A stretch of 64,000 bases of DNA from an uncultured Eubacterium sp. (GCA_946555345.1 CAMNSS010000015.1:1-64000), one strand, 5' to 3'. Counted from the first letter of the stretch, positions 51,770-62,094 are shown. Made by a program: numbers and translations. The notes: a model not told the origin generated them from the letters alone.

Positions 51770-51796
51770 GCCCTGAACTTAGGTTCAGGGTTTTTC
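51770..51796 (+). terminator. Second terminator-like hairpin immediately before the ribD SD
   Basis: GCCCTGAACTTAGGTTCAGGGTTTTTC followed by GGAGG-N6-ATG. Confidence 0.65.
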
Positions 51797-51811
51797 TTTG
51801 GAGGCAATGAA

Positions 51812-52933
51812 ATGATCGACACACAACATATGAAACGGGCAGTCGAACTGGCGAAACAAGGCTACGGCTACACAAACCCCAATCCCATGGTTGGCGCTGT
51901 CATCGTCAAGGATGGAAAAGTCATTGGCGAGGGATACCATGCCCGCTATGGAGACCTGCATGCGGAGCGGGCTGCCTTGAAAAACTGCAAGCAAGACCCC
52001 TGCGGCGCAGATCTGTACGTCACCCTTGAACCTTGCTGCCATCACGGAAAGCAGCCGCCATGTACCGACGCTATCATCGCATCGGGCATCAGCCGCGTGA
52101 TCGTCGGCTCTCCCGATCCCAATGCCCTCGTCGCCGGCAAGGGCATCGAAACATTAAAACAGCATGGAATCCAGGTACACGAGAATGTATTGCGGAAAGA
52201 ATGCGACCAGATCAACTACGTCTTCTTCCATTATATCAAGACGAAACGCCCCTATGTGGTGATGAAATACGCCATGACCATGGACGGCAAGATCGCTACC
52301 GTAACAGGCGCATCCAAATGGATCACGGGCGAAGCTGCGCGCCAGAAAGTCCACCAGGATAGAAACCGCTATATGGGCATCATGGTTGGCATCGGCACGG
52401 TATTGCAGGACGATCCCCTGCTCACCTGCAGGCTGCCGCAGGGAAACGATCCCGTCCGCATTATCTGCGACACGAATTTACGAATGCCTGTGGATTCCCA
52501 AATCATCCGCACGGCAGCAAAATACCAAACCATCATCGCCACCGGATGCAGCGACCCGGAAAAACAAAAACCGCTCCGCGACGCAGGCTGCCAGATCATA
52601 TGCTTGCCAAAAACAGATGCGCACATCGACCTAGATGCGCTGATGAAAGCTCTAGGTGAACAAAAAATAGATAGTGTACTCCTGGAAGGTGGCGGCCAGC
52701 TCAACTGGTCGGCTCTGCATACGGGTATCGTCAACAGGGTCCAGGCTTATATCGCACCGAAAATTTTCGGCGGCCTGGCAGCGCCCTCGCCCGTCAAGGG
52801 CGAAGGCGTATCCATTCCGGATAAGGCATTCCGCCTGAAGCCGGAAATGATTGAACGCCTTGGCGATGATCTTTTCATAGAAAGCGAGGTGATCCCTTGT
52901 TCACAGGAATCATTGAAGAAACAGGCACAGTAA
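51812..52933 (+). CDS. ribD: Bifunctional diaminohydroxyphosphoribosylaminopyrimidine deaminase/reductase
   Basis: [49 protein letters not shown]. Confidence 0.96.
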   Translation: MIDTQHMKRAVELAKQGYGYTNPNPMVGAVIVKDGKVIGEGYHARYGDLHAERAALKNCKQDPCGADLYVTLEPCCHHGKQPPCTDAIIASGISRVIVGSPDPNALVAGKGIETLKQHGIQVHENVLRKECDQINYVFFHYIKTKRPYVVMKYAMTMDGKIATVTGASKWITGEAARQKVHQDRNRYMGIMVGIGTVLQDDPLLTCRLPQGNDPVRIICDTNLRMPVDSQIIRTAAKYQTIIATGCSDPEKQKPLRDAGCQIICLPKTDAHIDLDALMKALGEQKIDSVLLEGGGQLNWSALHTGIVNRVQAYIAPKIFGGLAAPSPVKGEGVSIPDKAFRLKPEMIERLGDDLFIESEVIPCSQESLKKQAQ

Positions 52934-53535
52934 AAAGCATCCGCAAAGGCGCCGCCTCTGCCCTGCTTACCATCCAGGCATCGGTCGTGCTGGAAGACGT
53001 TCACCTGGGGGACAGCATCGCCGTAAACGGCGTATGTTTGACCGTAACGGATTTCACAAAAAATACGTTCACCGCCGACGTGATGCATGAAACCCTGAAC
53101 CGGTCCTCACTCGGCGCACTGCGCCCTAAAAGTCCCGTCAACCTGGAACGGGCCATGAAAGCAGACGGCAGGTTTGGCGGCCACATCGTCGCCGGCCATA
53201 TTGACGGCACCGGCACGATTACCGATATCAAAAAAGATGATAATGCCATCTGGTATGCCATCAATGCGCCCGCTTCCATCATGCGGTATATCATCGAAAA
53301 AGGTTCGATCGCCATCGACGGCATCAGCCTGACCGTTGCAGACACCGCAAAGGACAGCTTCCGGGTATCCATCATTCCCCATACAGCCGCCGAAACAACT
53401 CTTTCCGCCAGAAAAACGGGAGATATCGTCAATCTTGAGAACGACTGCATCGGAAAATACGTGGAAAAGCTGCTACAGCCATATAAACCGGACAGCGGCA
53501 TTACGAAAGAATTTTTGTTGCAGCACGGTTTTTGA
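52897..53535 (+). CDS. ribE: Riboflavin synthase alpha chain
   Basis: [15 protein letters not shown]; duplicated lumazine-binding domains. Confidence 0.95.
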   Translation: MFTGIIEETGTVKSIRKGAASALLTIQASVVLEDVHLGDSIAVNGVCLTVTDFTKNTFTADVMHETLNRSSLGALRPKSPVNLERAMKADGRFGGHIVAGHIDGTGTITDIKKDDNAIWYAINAPASIMRYIIEKGSIAIDGISLTVADTAKDSFRVSIIPHTAAETTLSARKTGDIVNLENDCIGKYVEKLLQPYKPDSGITKEFLLQHGF

Positions 53536-53671
53536 TGCCGGAAGCTTTACGCAAACTATTTTATGTAAACTCATTTCGCACAGAGGAGTTTATAGAGGCA
53601 CGTTCATAAAAAACATTTCACACAAGCAATCAAACACAGACAGTTTCGCATAGAAAAAGAGGAGGTTTACA

Positions 53672-54871
53672 ATGAGCCATTTTAACACAATCGAAGAAGC
53701 GCTTGCTGATTTAAAGCAAGGAAAAATCATCCTGGTAACAGATGATGAAGATCGGGAAAATGAAGGCGACATGATCTGCGCCGCAGAATTTGCCACTACG
53801 GAAAACGTCAACCTGATGGCGAGCGTCGCCAAAGGCTTGATCTGCATGCCGATGAGCATCGCGCTTTGCCGGAAGCTGCGCGTTCCGCAAATGGTAACGG
53901 ACAATACAGATAATCATGAAACAGCATTTACCGTATCCATCGACCACGTGGATACCACGACCGGCATTTCGGCCGCTGAACGCGGCATGACGGCAAGAGC
54001 CTGCGTCAGCGACGATGTAAAGCCTGAGGATTTCAGGCGTCCCGGCCATATGTTCCCGCTCATGGCCAAAGAAAACGGGGTTCTGGAACGAAACGGGCAT
54101 ACGGAAGCTACCGTGGACCTGATGCGGCTTGCAGGCTTGAAGGAATGCGGCCTTTGCTGTGAAATCATGCGGGATGACGGCACGATGATGCGCACGCCGG
54201 AGCTGATTGAATTGGCGGACAAATACGGCTTCAAGCTCATCACGATCAAAGCGTTGCAGGACTACCGCAAAAAGAAAGACAATCTGGTAGAATGCGAAGC
54301 CATCGTCGATATGCCAACCAGGTACGGCCATTTCAAGGCCTACGGATATGTCAACAAACTCAATGGCGAACATCATGTTGCGCTCGTCAAAGGAGAAATT
54401 GGCGATGGAAAAAACTTGTTATGCCGCGTCCATTCCGAATGCCTCACTGGAGATGCTTTCGGCTCCTTGCGCTGCGACTGCGGACAACAGCTTGCTTCCG
54501 CCATGATGCAAGTGGAAAAAGAAGGCCGTGGAATTGTACTCTATATGCGCCAGGAAGGGCGTGGCATCGGGCTTATCAATAAGCTCAAAGCTTATGCGCT
54601 TCAAGACAAGGGCATGGATACGCTGGACGCCAACCTGGCGCTCGGTTTTCCGGGAGATCTGCGGGAATACTTTATCGGGGCGCAAATTTTAAGGGACTTG
54701 GGAGCGCATGAGCTGCGTCTTTTGACCAATAACCCGGATAAGGTTTACCAGCTCGCCGACTACGGCATGGAAATCGTCGAACGCGTACCAATCCAGATGG
54801 AAGCAACCGAAAACGACCTCTTCTATCTGAAAACCAAACAAGAGCGCATGGGGCATATCCTCGATTATTAA
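53672..54871 (+). CDS. ribBA: Bifunctional DHBP synthase / GTP cyclohydrolase II
   Basis: [42 protein letters not shown]. Confidence 0.97.
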   Translation: MSHFNTIEEALADLKQGKIILVTDDEDRENEGDMICAAEFATTENVNLMASVAKGLICMPMSIALCRKLRVPQMVTDNTDNHETAFTVSIDHVDTTTGISAAERGMTARACVSDDVKPEDFRRPGHMFPLMAKENGVLERNGHTEATVDLMRLAGLKECGLCCEIMRDDGTMMRTPELIELADKYGFKLITIKALQDYRKKKDNLVECEAIVDMPTRYGHFKAYGYVNKLNGEHHVALVKGEIGDGKNLLCRVHSECLTGDAFGSLRCDCGQQLASAMMQVEKEGRGIVLYMRQEGRGIGLINKLKAYALQDKGMDTLDANLALGFPGDLREYFIGAQILRDLGAHELRLLTNNPDKVYQLADYGMEIVERVPIQMEATENDLFYLKTKQERMGHILDY

Positions 54872-55069
54872 ACACACCGTATTTTTCCAAGAACCGTCCC
54901 ATATGCCTGCGCCACTGTGATACCGTTTCACTTGATACGCTTGATGCGCTGAAAGCTGAAAAACGATTAGAACAATGAGCAAAACAAAAAGCGGGCAAAA
55001 TGAAAAATCCGCCAAAAAGCAAACAAGAAGAAAAAAAGCGAAGAAAAGAAAAAATGAAAGGGAGAAAAA

Positions 55070-55534
55070 ATGAAAGTATTTGAAGGAAAGTTAGTATCGA
55101 AAAAAATCAGAATCGGCATCGTCGCCGCCCGTTTCAATGAATTTATTACATCGAAACTGTTATCAGGCGCGCTCGACACCTTAAAACGCCACGATGTGGA
55201 AGAAGATGACATCCATATCGCATGGGTACCCGGCGCGTTTGAAATTCCGCTGATTGCGTCCAAAATGGCAAACAGCGGCAACTACGACGCTGTGATCTGC
55301 CTGGGCGCTGTGATCAGGGGAAGCACAACCCATTACGATTATGTGTGCAGCGAGGTTTCAAAGGGCATTGCCCAAACCTCCATGGCAAGCGGCATTCCTG
55401 TCATGTTCGGCATCCTGACGACGGAAAATATCGAACAGGCTATCGAGCGTGCCGGGACAAAAGCCGGAAACAAAGGCTCTGATTGCGCCGCCGGAGCGAT
55501 CGAAATGGTCAACCTCATCAGGGAAATGCAATAA
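55070..55534 (+). CDS. ribH: 6,7-dimethyl-8-ribityllumazine synthase
   Basis: [51 protein letters not shown]. Confidence 0.97.
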   Translation: MKVFEGKLVSKKIRIGIVAARFNEFITSKLLSGALDTLKRHDVEEDDIHIAWVPGAFEIPLIASKMANSGNYDAVICLGAVIRGSTTHYDYVCSEVSKGIAQTSMASGIPVMFGILTTENIEQAIERAGTKAGNKGSDCAAGAIEMVNLIREMQ

Positions 55535-55564
55535 ACAGCAGGCAAAAATACAGATGAAAAGAAA

Positions 55565-55639
55565 AAGGGCAGATAAATCCAGGAGCTGTTTGAACGGCAA
55601 AGAGCCATAAGCCTTCCAAAATTTATCTGTCCTTTTAAA
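55565..55639 (+). terminator. Probable terminator of the rib operon
   Basis: AAAGGGCAGATAAAT ... ATTTATCTGTCCTTTT inverted repeat with long loop. Confidence 0.5.
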
Positions 55640-55780
55640 ATGCGCATAAAACACGGATACAATGCGCGCGCAATCGCCTGCCACGGGCAAAACTGCCGCA
55701 CCAAAGCGGCCGCATCAAGCCGAAAAAGCAACTGGGCAAAAGCGCCGCATCAAGAAAAAAACGCACCGTGCCGGCCTTAT

Positions 55781-56971
55781 CTAAAACCCCTTTTTTTCAT
55801 TATTCTTCATCGCATTGGATACCGCCGCAAAAATGCATCCCGCAACGGGCCAGATCACCCATGTGATATGCCAGTCATTGCTCAGGAAGCTCCAGAGGAG
55901 GTAAATCGCTGTCACGGCCGGCCAATAGATGCTGCCGAGCTTTTCTTCCCTTTTCACATTTTCCTGGAAGGCTGCATCATATTGGTTTTGCTTTAAAAGC
56001 TGCAAGAAGCCTCCCTTCATGATCCCCAGCCGGATAAAAAGACTGACGCCGGAAGCCACCATCAAAAGCAGTACCGACACCATCAGCACCACCAGCGGCT
56101 GGGAAAAACCGATCAAACTGACTACAATCAGCGGAACCGGGCTTAAAATGCAAAGCGCCACGCCTTTGGCAATGCCGTTGCTGAATTGCGGCGCGAAATC
56201 AGCGAAAACGCCTTCGATTACCTGCACGCTTTCCGCATCCAGAAAAAACATCCCGCTCTTAACATATTCATACCGCTTCATCATGATGCTCCCTCTGATA
56301 AACAGCATCACCGCACTTGCCACCATGATAAACAAGCACAACAATCCAATCAGCGCCGCCGCCCGTTCCGACAGGATTTCGCCGCCTTCCTTTCCGGTAA
56401 ATCCGGCTGCCCCGATGAGAACTGCCGGGGAAAGGATGCAGAGCATCACGCCCAATGCAACCTTCTTGCCAAATTCAGCAGTGTTCTCCATAAAACGGTT
56501 GATTTCTTCCGCTGCCATCTGCTTGCCCGCTCCGGATGCTTCAAAACCCTCCTGCTGGTTGCCTGCCCTGCCACGCATTGCCTCGCCATCTGCCATTTCC
56601 CGAAAAGCAGCAGGCGCAGTTTCCCCTGCTTGCTCGATTTTTGCATTCTCCCTTGCTTGCCCAGCTCGCCCAAACGCCCCTGTTTTCCCGGAAATAACCT
56701 GCCCTTGTTCCTCCGCTTCCTCGGAAACGGCCTGCCCCTGCGCCTCTATTTCTGGCGCTTCTATCCTTTTCCCGAAAGAGCCTTTTAACAAATAGTCAGT
56801 CGTCACAGCGAAAAGCTCCGACATTTCCAGTATCCGGTTGATATCAGGCATGCTTGTCCCGCTCTCCCACTTGGAAACGGATTGCCTGGATACGCCCAGC
56901 CGCTCCGCTAATTCTTCCTGGGACCAGCCGTTTTGCTTTCTATGCTTTATGATTCGTTCGCCGATATTCAT
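55781..56971 (-). CDS. XRE-family HTH regulator with multi-TM C-terminal domain
   Basis: MNIGERIIKHRKQNGWSQEELAERLGVSRQSVSKWESGTSMPDINRIL; Ala/Glu/Gly-rich linker; TM segments. Confidence 0.9.
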   Translation of the reverse strand: MNIGERIIKHRKQNGWSQEELAERLGVSRQSVSKWESGTSMPDINRILEMSELFAVTTDYLLKGSFGKRIEAPEIEAQGQAVSEEAEEQGQVISGKTGAFGRAGQARENAKIEQAGETAPAAFREMADGEAMRGRAGNQQEGFEASGAGKQMAAEEINRFMENTAEFGKKVALGVMLCILSPAVLIGAAGFTGKEGGEILSERAAALIGLLCLFIMVASAVMLFIRGSIMMKRYEYVKSGMFFLDAESVQVIEGVFADFAPQFSNGIAKGVALCILSPVPLIVVSLIGFSQPLVVLMVSVLLLMVASGVSLFIRLGIMKGGFLQLLKQNQYDAAFQENVKREEKLGSIYWPAVTAIYLLWSFLSNDWHITWVIWPVAGCIFAAVSNAMKNNEKKGF

Positions 56972-57091
56972 TTCCTTAATTCTCCTTATCCATATTATGC
57001 CACATAAACCCGCCGCAAACGCATGGCGTTTTGATTGCTGTCATTGTATCAAACATTCCCGGAAAAATGCTACCAATAGCGCTTGTAAATT

Positions 57092-57113
57092 TGTCAACCG
57101 ATGGTTGCATCGG
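57092..57113. promoter_or_regulatory. Nested palindromes overlapping a TTGACA upstream of the XRE gene
   Basis: TGTCAACCGATGGTTGCATCGG: CAACCGATGGTTG and CCGATG-GTTG-CATCGG; TTGACA on the minus strand. Confidence 0.4.
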
Positions 57114-57153
57114 CAAAAAAACAGGAAAAAACGATGTTCTGCCCTTTGCATCC

Positions 57154-57627
57154 TCAATTCAATACCCAGGCGATATAATTGAGATGCCCGCAAAAAGTGA
57201 CCCACATCAAGTACGGGAATTGAAGCCATGCTGCCAGCCTGTCAACTTTCCGGTATGATAAAATCATCAGTGCAATCAGAAGCCAAAGCAAAGACAGCCA
57301 GAGCAGCGCCCAGCCGAATGCCTGCAAGCAGAAAAAGATAGGGCTCCAGAAAAAATGAACCACCATCTGCAAAAGGAAAAACAAAAGGGCAGTAATCCGG
57401 TTTTGGGAAGAAGCTAGCCAGATGCGCGCCGCCCCGATTCCCATAAGCACATACAATGCCGTCCAGGCAATGGGAAACACAAATGCCGGCAAGCACAGGA
57501 AATTCCCCATGATATCTTCATACCCTTGTATCCCTGTCCTGCTCAATAGGCCCGAAAGAAGGCCTGCCGCCTCTGCAAATACGATAAAAAACACATATGC
57601 TTTCCATGCTTTTCCGCCCACAAACAA
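57154..57627 (-). CDS. TspO/MBR family protein
   Basis: Five TM segments; LPAFVFPIAWTALYVLMGIGAARIWL; VHFFWSPIFFCLQAFGWALLWL. Confidence 0.85.
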   Translation of the reverse strand: MFVGGKAWKAYVFFIVFAEAAGLLSGLLSRTGIQGYEDIMGNFLCLPAFVFPIAWTALYVLMGIGAARIWLASSQNRITALLFFLLQMVVHFFWSPIFFCLQAFGWALLWLSLLWLLIALMILSYRKVDRLAAWLQFPYLMWVTFCGHLNYIAWVLN

Positions 57628-57673
57628 TCACCCCCACGCAAATATATGCGCAGGGGCTTGCCCGATATGCAAA

Positions 57674-59308
57674 TCAGCTCATATTCTGTTGTTCAACCAA
57701 ACGTTCTGCGCCATATTTCTTGCGGAGCGCAGGCTTTTCGATCTTGCCGGTCGCATTTCGCGGCACTTCGGCAAAGATAATCTTCTTTGGCCGTTTATAC
57801 CGGGGCAGCTCCTTGCAATACTGATTGATTTCATCTTCGGTACACGTCATGCCCTCCTTAATGGATATGATCGCACCCGTGATTTCACCCAGCCTCCTGT
57901 CGGCAAGCCCGATCACCGCCACATCCTTCACCTTTTCGTATGCGCTGAGGAAATTTTCGATCTGGACGGGATAAATATTTTCGCCGCCGCTGATGATAAC
58001 GTCCTTTTTCCGGTCAACCAGGAAAATAAATCCATCCTCATCCTGCATCGCCATATCCCCGGTATAGAGCCAGCCATCCTTCAATGCACTGGCGGTAGCT
58101 TCCGGATCATTGTAATAGCAGGTCATGACGCCCGGGCCTTTCACGCAAAGCTCGCCCACTGCGCCCTGTTCCACTTCATCGCCGCTTTCATCGACGATTT
58201 TGCATTTCCAGCGGTATCCCGGAATGCCGATCGCACCCACCTTATGGATGTTTTCGATCCCCAGATGGACGCACCCCGGGCCTGTCGATTCCGATAAACC
58301 GTAATTTGTATCATACAAATGGTGCGGGAAATACTCTTTCCAATGCGTAATCAAAGACGGCGGCACGGGCTGCGCACCGATATGCATCAGCCGCCATTGA
58401 TCCAGCTTATAATCGGAAAGCTTCACATCGCCCCGGTCGAGGCTGTCCAGGATTTCCTGCGCCCAAGGGACGAGCAGCCATACCAGGGTACATTGTTCCT
58501 TGGAAACCGCTTCCAAGATGATTTCCGGCGTAGTTCCCGTCAAGAGCACTGCCTTGCTTCCTGCGCAAAGGCTGCCCATCCAGTGAAATTTCGCGCCCGT
58601 ATGGTAAAGCGGCGGGATGCATAAAAACACGTCGTCCCTGCCGGTCAAATGATGCTTTTGCTCCATCTGCGCCGCCTGCATCAAGCTTTCGTGGTTATGT
58701 AAAATCGCTTTGGGAAAACCCGTCGTTCCCGAAGAAAAATAGATCGCAGCATCGTCATCCTCTTCTAAACGGATGAGCGGCGCTGTGCTGGAGCAATCCG
58801 CAACCAGCTCTCGATACCCTTCCGCAAAGGTCGGACAGCCATCGCCTACGTAAATCAGCAGCCTGCCCTTTCCGATCTCTTCTTCGATCGACTCAATCCT
58901 GCCGATGAACTCCGGACCGAAGAACAGCACATGGACTTCTGCCAGATCCGCACAGTATTGGATTTCCTCCGCCGTAAAACGAAAATTAAACGGCACTGCG
59001 ATCGCGCCTGTCTTCAAAATGCCGAAATAGATCGGCAGCCATTCCAGGCAGTTGAACATCAGGATCGCCACGCGGTCTCCTTTTTTAATGCCCCTGCTCA
59101 AAAGCATATTTGCGACCCGGTTCGCCTTTTCATCGAAAACATTCCAGGTTATTTCCCTCCGGTATGGCGTCGATGAGGTCTGCTGCACCAGGTCGTATTC
59201 CTTCCAGGTCTTCTTTCTGGCATCTTTAATCGTCGGATTCAGTTCCACAAGCGCTATTTCCTCGCCATAAAGTTTATGATTTCTTTCCAGCAAATCGGTT
59301 ACAGGCAT
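57674..59308 (-). CDS. AMP-dependent acyl-CoA synthetase/ligase
   Basis: IYFSSGTTGFPKAILHNHESL; YTGDMAMQDEDGFIFLVDRKKDVIISGGENIYPVQIE; PRNATGKIEK. Confidence 0.92.
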   Translation of the reverse strand: MPVTDLLERNHKLYGEEIALVELNPTIKDARKKTWKEYDLVQQTSSTPYRREITWNVFDEKANRVANMLLSRGIKKGDRVAILMFNCLEWLPIYFGILKTGAIAVPFNFRFTAEEIQYCADLAEVHVLFFGPEFIGRIESIEEEIGKGRLLIYVGDGCPTFAEGYRELVADCSSTAPLIRLEEDDDAAIYFSSGTTGFPKAILHNHESLMQAAQMEQKHHLTGRDDVFLCIPPLYHTGAKFHWMGSLCAGSKAVLLTGTTPEIILEAVSKEQCTLVWLLVPWAQEILDSLDRGDVKLSDYKLDQWRLMHIGAQPVPPSLITHWKEYFPHHLYDTNYGLSESTGPGCVHLGIENIHKVGAIGIPGYRWKCKIVDESGDEVEQGAVGELCVKGPGVMTCYYNDPEATASALKDGWLYTGDMAMQDEDGFIFLVDRKKDVIISGGENIYPVQIENFLSAYEKVKDVAVIGLADRRLGEITGAIISIKEGMTCTEDEINQYCKELPRYKRPKKIIFAEVPRNATGKIEKPALRKKYGAERLVEQQNMS

Positions 59309-59355
59309 ATTTTAAATCCTTTCTCTCGCATATATGATACGTTTTCTGGCTAATA

Positions 59356-59403
59356 ATTTCTAACGGTATATATTTCTAACGATATGAATCAAAATCATAC
59401 GGC
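59356..59403. repeat. Short 16-bp-period direct repeat upstream of the acyl-CoA synthetase gene
   Basis: ATTTCTAACGGTATAT / ATTTCTAACGATATGA / ATCAAAATCATACGGC. Confidence 0.5.
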
Positions 59404-59464
59404 ATATATTATACACAATTTCAGGCGTTTCGTCCAGAATTATCAGGCGAAATCAAACAAAGCG

Positions 59465-59502
59465 CATGGGATGCTCCAAAACCGGAACGCCCCATGCGCA
59501 TG
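59465..59502. terminator. Terminator-like inverted repeat
   Basis: GCGCATGGGATGCTCC..GGAACGCCCCATGCGC. Confidence 0.5.
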
Positions 59503-59700
59503 ATTTATTTGGCGTGTATGTACCGAACATCATCTATTGATGCGCATTCATCTTGTTCTTCCATTTCATGGTTCTTCTGCCCATGCGCCCTTATTTGCCA
59601 TGGCTTGCGCGCATTTTACCGGATGGGACAATGGCAGGGCCAGCGGCTTTGGAGGTCATCTGCCGCACGCTTGCGCACATTTCACGGTACGCCCCGGCCG

Positions 59701-61698
59701 CTATATGTGGTTTGCCACCTCAAACGCATCCCAGATGCCGTACATGATATTCGATACCTTCTTCGCATCGCCCAGCACATAAAGCTCCGGAATTTCAAAT
59801 TGCAGCTCTTTATAAAGCGCATCGTTTTCCTGATAGCCCACAGCGAGGATCACGGAATCGCAATCAAACTTTCTTTCCCCGTCCGCAGTTTCCACGGTAA
59901 GCTGTTTTCCATCATAACCCTTTGCCTTCGCGCCTGCGATCACCTCGATCCCGTTATACGGAATCAGCCGTTCGAGCATTTCGCTGTTTGCATGGCAGAG
60001 CGGTCCGTTTACCGCCAGGATCTGGTCGAGCGCTTCGACGATCTTCACATCCTTTCCCTGCTGTGCCAGCCACAAAGCAGTTTCACAGCCGACAAGCCCG
60101 CCGCCGATTACGACAGCTTTTCCGCCTGCCTCTTTTTCCTTCATCAGCACCTGCGCCGCAGAGTACACCTTGTCGTCAGCGCCAAGCGAAAACATCTTCG
60201 GCGTTGAGCCGGTTGCCAGGATAACACCATCAACATCAGCGCTCTTAATCTGCTCTGCGCTGAGCTTTGTATTCAGATGCACCGGCACATGAAGCTTATC
60301 CAGCATCACGCCAAACCAATCAGCCAGCGCGATATCGTCCTCTTTAAAATCTGGCGCTCCGCCGGGCAGCAGGTTGCCGCCGAGACGGCTGCCCTTTTCA
60401 TAAAGCACGGGTTTATGCCCCCGCAACGCCAGAACCATTGCCGCTTCACAGCCTGCCACGCCGCCGCCGACGATCATGACATCTTTCGGCGTGCATACAG
60501 GCTGTAATGCCGTCGCCCGTTCCCGGCAAGCCTGCGGATTAACCGCACAGTTCAGCATCGAATATTCCTGAATCCTTCCCATGCAGCCTTCGTGGCACGA
60601 AATGCATGGCCTGATTTCCGCCTGCCTTCCGCTTCGCAGCTTATTCACATAGTCAGGATCTGCCAAAAGCGGTCTGCCCAGGCTGATCATATCCGTCTCC
60701 CCGTTCTCGATCGCTTCCAGCGCCATATCCGGATCGTCCATCCTGCCCGCACAGATGACCGGCACATCGACCGTTTCCTTCATCAGCTTCGCATACGGGC
60801 GGTAAAGCCCCTTCTTCTGGTACATAGGCGGATGGCTCCACCACCAGGAATCGTATGAACCGACATCCGTGTCAAGCGCATCATAACCGTACGATACGAG
60901 CAATTTGGCCGCTTCTGCCCCTTCGTCCAGATCCCTGCCCTTTTCCACAAATTCTTCGCCCGGCAGCGCACCGTCCCTGAAATCCTTAATAAAGCTCTTC
61001 GGGCTATAGCGCAGCGTTACAGGGAAATCCTCTCCGCAGGTTTTCTTGATTTCCTCTACGATTTCCCGTGCAAAGCGCAGCCTGTTTTCCAGGCTTCCGC
61101 CGTATTCGTCCGTACGCTGGTTGAAAAGCGCAATCGCAAACTGGTCGATCAGGTAGCCTTCGTGAACCGCATGGATCTGCACGCCGTCAAAGCCTGCCCG
61201 TTTCGCATTGAACGCACCTTTGCCAAACTGCTCCACGATCAGCCTGATTTCTTCCTTCGCCAGTTCCCGGCAGGTCTTATCAAGCCACCTGTGCGGGATC
61301 GGCGACGGCGCTACAGGCGGGTATTCACCGAGGTTCGTCGGTATGGTAACGCGCCCAAAGCCTCCTGACATCTGTAAAAACACCTTTGCGCCGTACGCAT
61401 GGATGCGCTCGGTCATCTCTCGTCCCGTTCTTACAAACTGGACGGAGTTATGCGTCGGGCACGGGCAATTCGGCATACCGTGTTCCTCCACCTCGTTATC
61501 GACAAAGGTAACGCCCGTTATGATCAGGCCCGTGCCGCCTTTGGCACGTTCGGTATAATAGTCGATTCCCCTCTGGTTAAAGCCGCCCTCCGCATCGGCA
61601 AGCCCGAGCGGTCCCATCGGAGCCATGGCAAACCTGTTTTTGATCCTGCATTTGCCAATGCTCACGGGCGTAAACAATTTCTCATACTTAAAATGCAT
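59701..61698 (-). CDS. NADH:flavin oxidoreductase / 2-enoate-reductase-like Fe-S flavoprotein
   Basis: OYE barrel (NRFAMAPMGPLGLADAEGG; IHAVHEGYLIDQFAIALFNQRTDEYGGSLENRLRF), CISCHEGCMGR Fe-S motif, C-terminal FAD/NAD domain (VMIVGGGVAGCEAAMVLALRGH). Confidence 0.93.
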   Translation of the reverse strand: MHFKYEKLFTPVSIGKCRIKNRFAMAPMGPLGLADAEGGFNQRGIDYYTERAKGGTGLIITGVTFVDNEVEEHGMPNCPCPTHNSVQFVRTGREMTERIHAYGAKVFLQMSGGFGRVTIPTNLGEYPPVAPSPIPHRWLDKTCRELAKEEIRLIVEQFGKGAFNAKRAGFDGVQIHAVHEGYLIDQFAIALFNQRTDEYGGSLENRLRFAREIVEEIKKTCGEDFPVTLRYSPKSFIKDFRDGALPGEEFVEKGRDLDEGAEAAKLLVSYGYDALDTDVGSYDSWWWSHPPMYQKKGLYRPYAKLMKETVDVPVICAGRMDDPDMALEAIENGETDMISLGRPLLADPDYVNKLRSGRQAEIRPCISCHEGCMGRIQEYSMLNCAVNPQACRERATALQPVCTPKDVMIVGGGVAGCEAAMVLALRGHKPVLYEKGSRLGGNLLPGGAPDFKEDDIALADWFGVMLDKLHVPVHLNTKLSAEQIKSADVDGVILATGSTPKMFSLGADDKVYSAAQVLMKEKEAGGKAVVIGGGLVGCETALWLAQQGKDVKIVEALDQILAVNGPLCHANSEMLERLIPYNGIEVIAGAKAKGYDGKQLTVETADGERKFDCDSVILAVGYQENDALYKELQFEIPELYVLGDAKKVSNIMYGIWDAFEVANHI

Positions 61699-61795
61699 CT
61701 GACACCTCCCGTTTTCATTTCGCTTCCTTGTTTTGTTACATTGCTTTGTTACATTCGAACCGCGCGTTCAATGAAATATTCCATTCGATTTACGA

Positions 61796-62065
61796 TTCAG
61801 CAAAACCATAATTTACTAGAATCATTTTAGAAGAAGCCCACACCATTAAAACCATACGTCTTCAAAATCACCCTCACTAAAACGATGACTCACGAGAGCC
61901 ATGATTTAGCAGAAATTACGGTTCACCCGGGTCTCGTCCTATTAAAACCACACGCCACCAAAATCGTACTTTGCCGAAGCGATAATCTACTGAAATCGTG
62001 ATCCAGCAGAACCGCAATTCACTAGAGCCGCGCATTACCAAATCTGAGATTCATTAGAATCATTT
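61796..62065. repeat. Degenerate tandem repeat array, ~16-bp period, ~17 units
   Basis: Units such as TTCACTAGAGCCGCGC, TCCAGCAGAACCGCAA, TCTACTGAAATCGTGA, CTCACTAAAACGATGA, CTCACGAGAGCCATGA; consensus ~TTCACTARAAYCRYGA. Core spacing mostly 16 bp (range 15-17). Confidence 0.8.
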
Positions 62066-62094
62066 CATTGAATATATTCTATGAAATGATTCTA
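62055..62094. promoter_or_regulatory. 14-bp inverted repeat, candidate TetR operator
   Basis: TAGAATCATTTCAT-N12-ATGAAATGATTCTA, ~55 bp upstream of the TetR start. Confidence 0.55.

Noticed and set aside
59600-59690. Imperfect repeat CTTGCGCGCATTTTACCGG / CTTGCGCACATTTCACGG
   Set aside because: Short, only two copies, no supporting structure.
61796-62065. CRISPR array interpretation of the 16-bp repeats
   Set aside because: Units are contiguous and degenerate with no spacers and no cas genes nearby.
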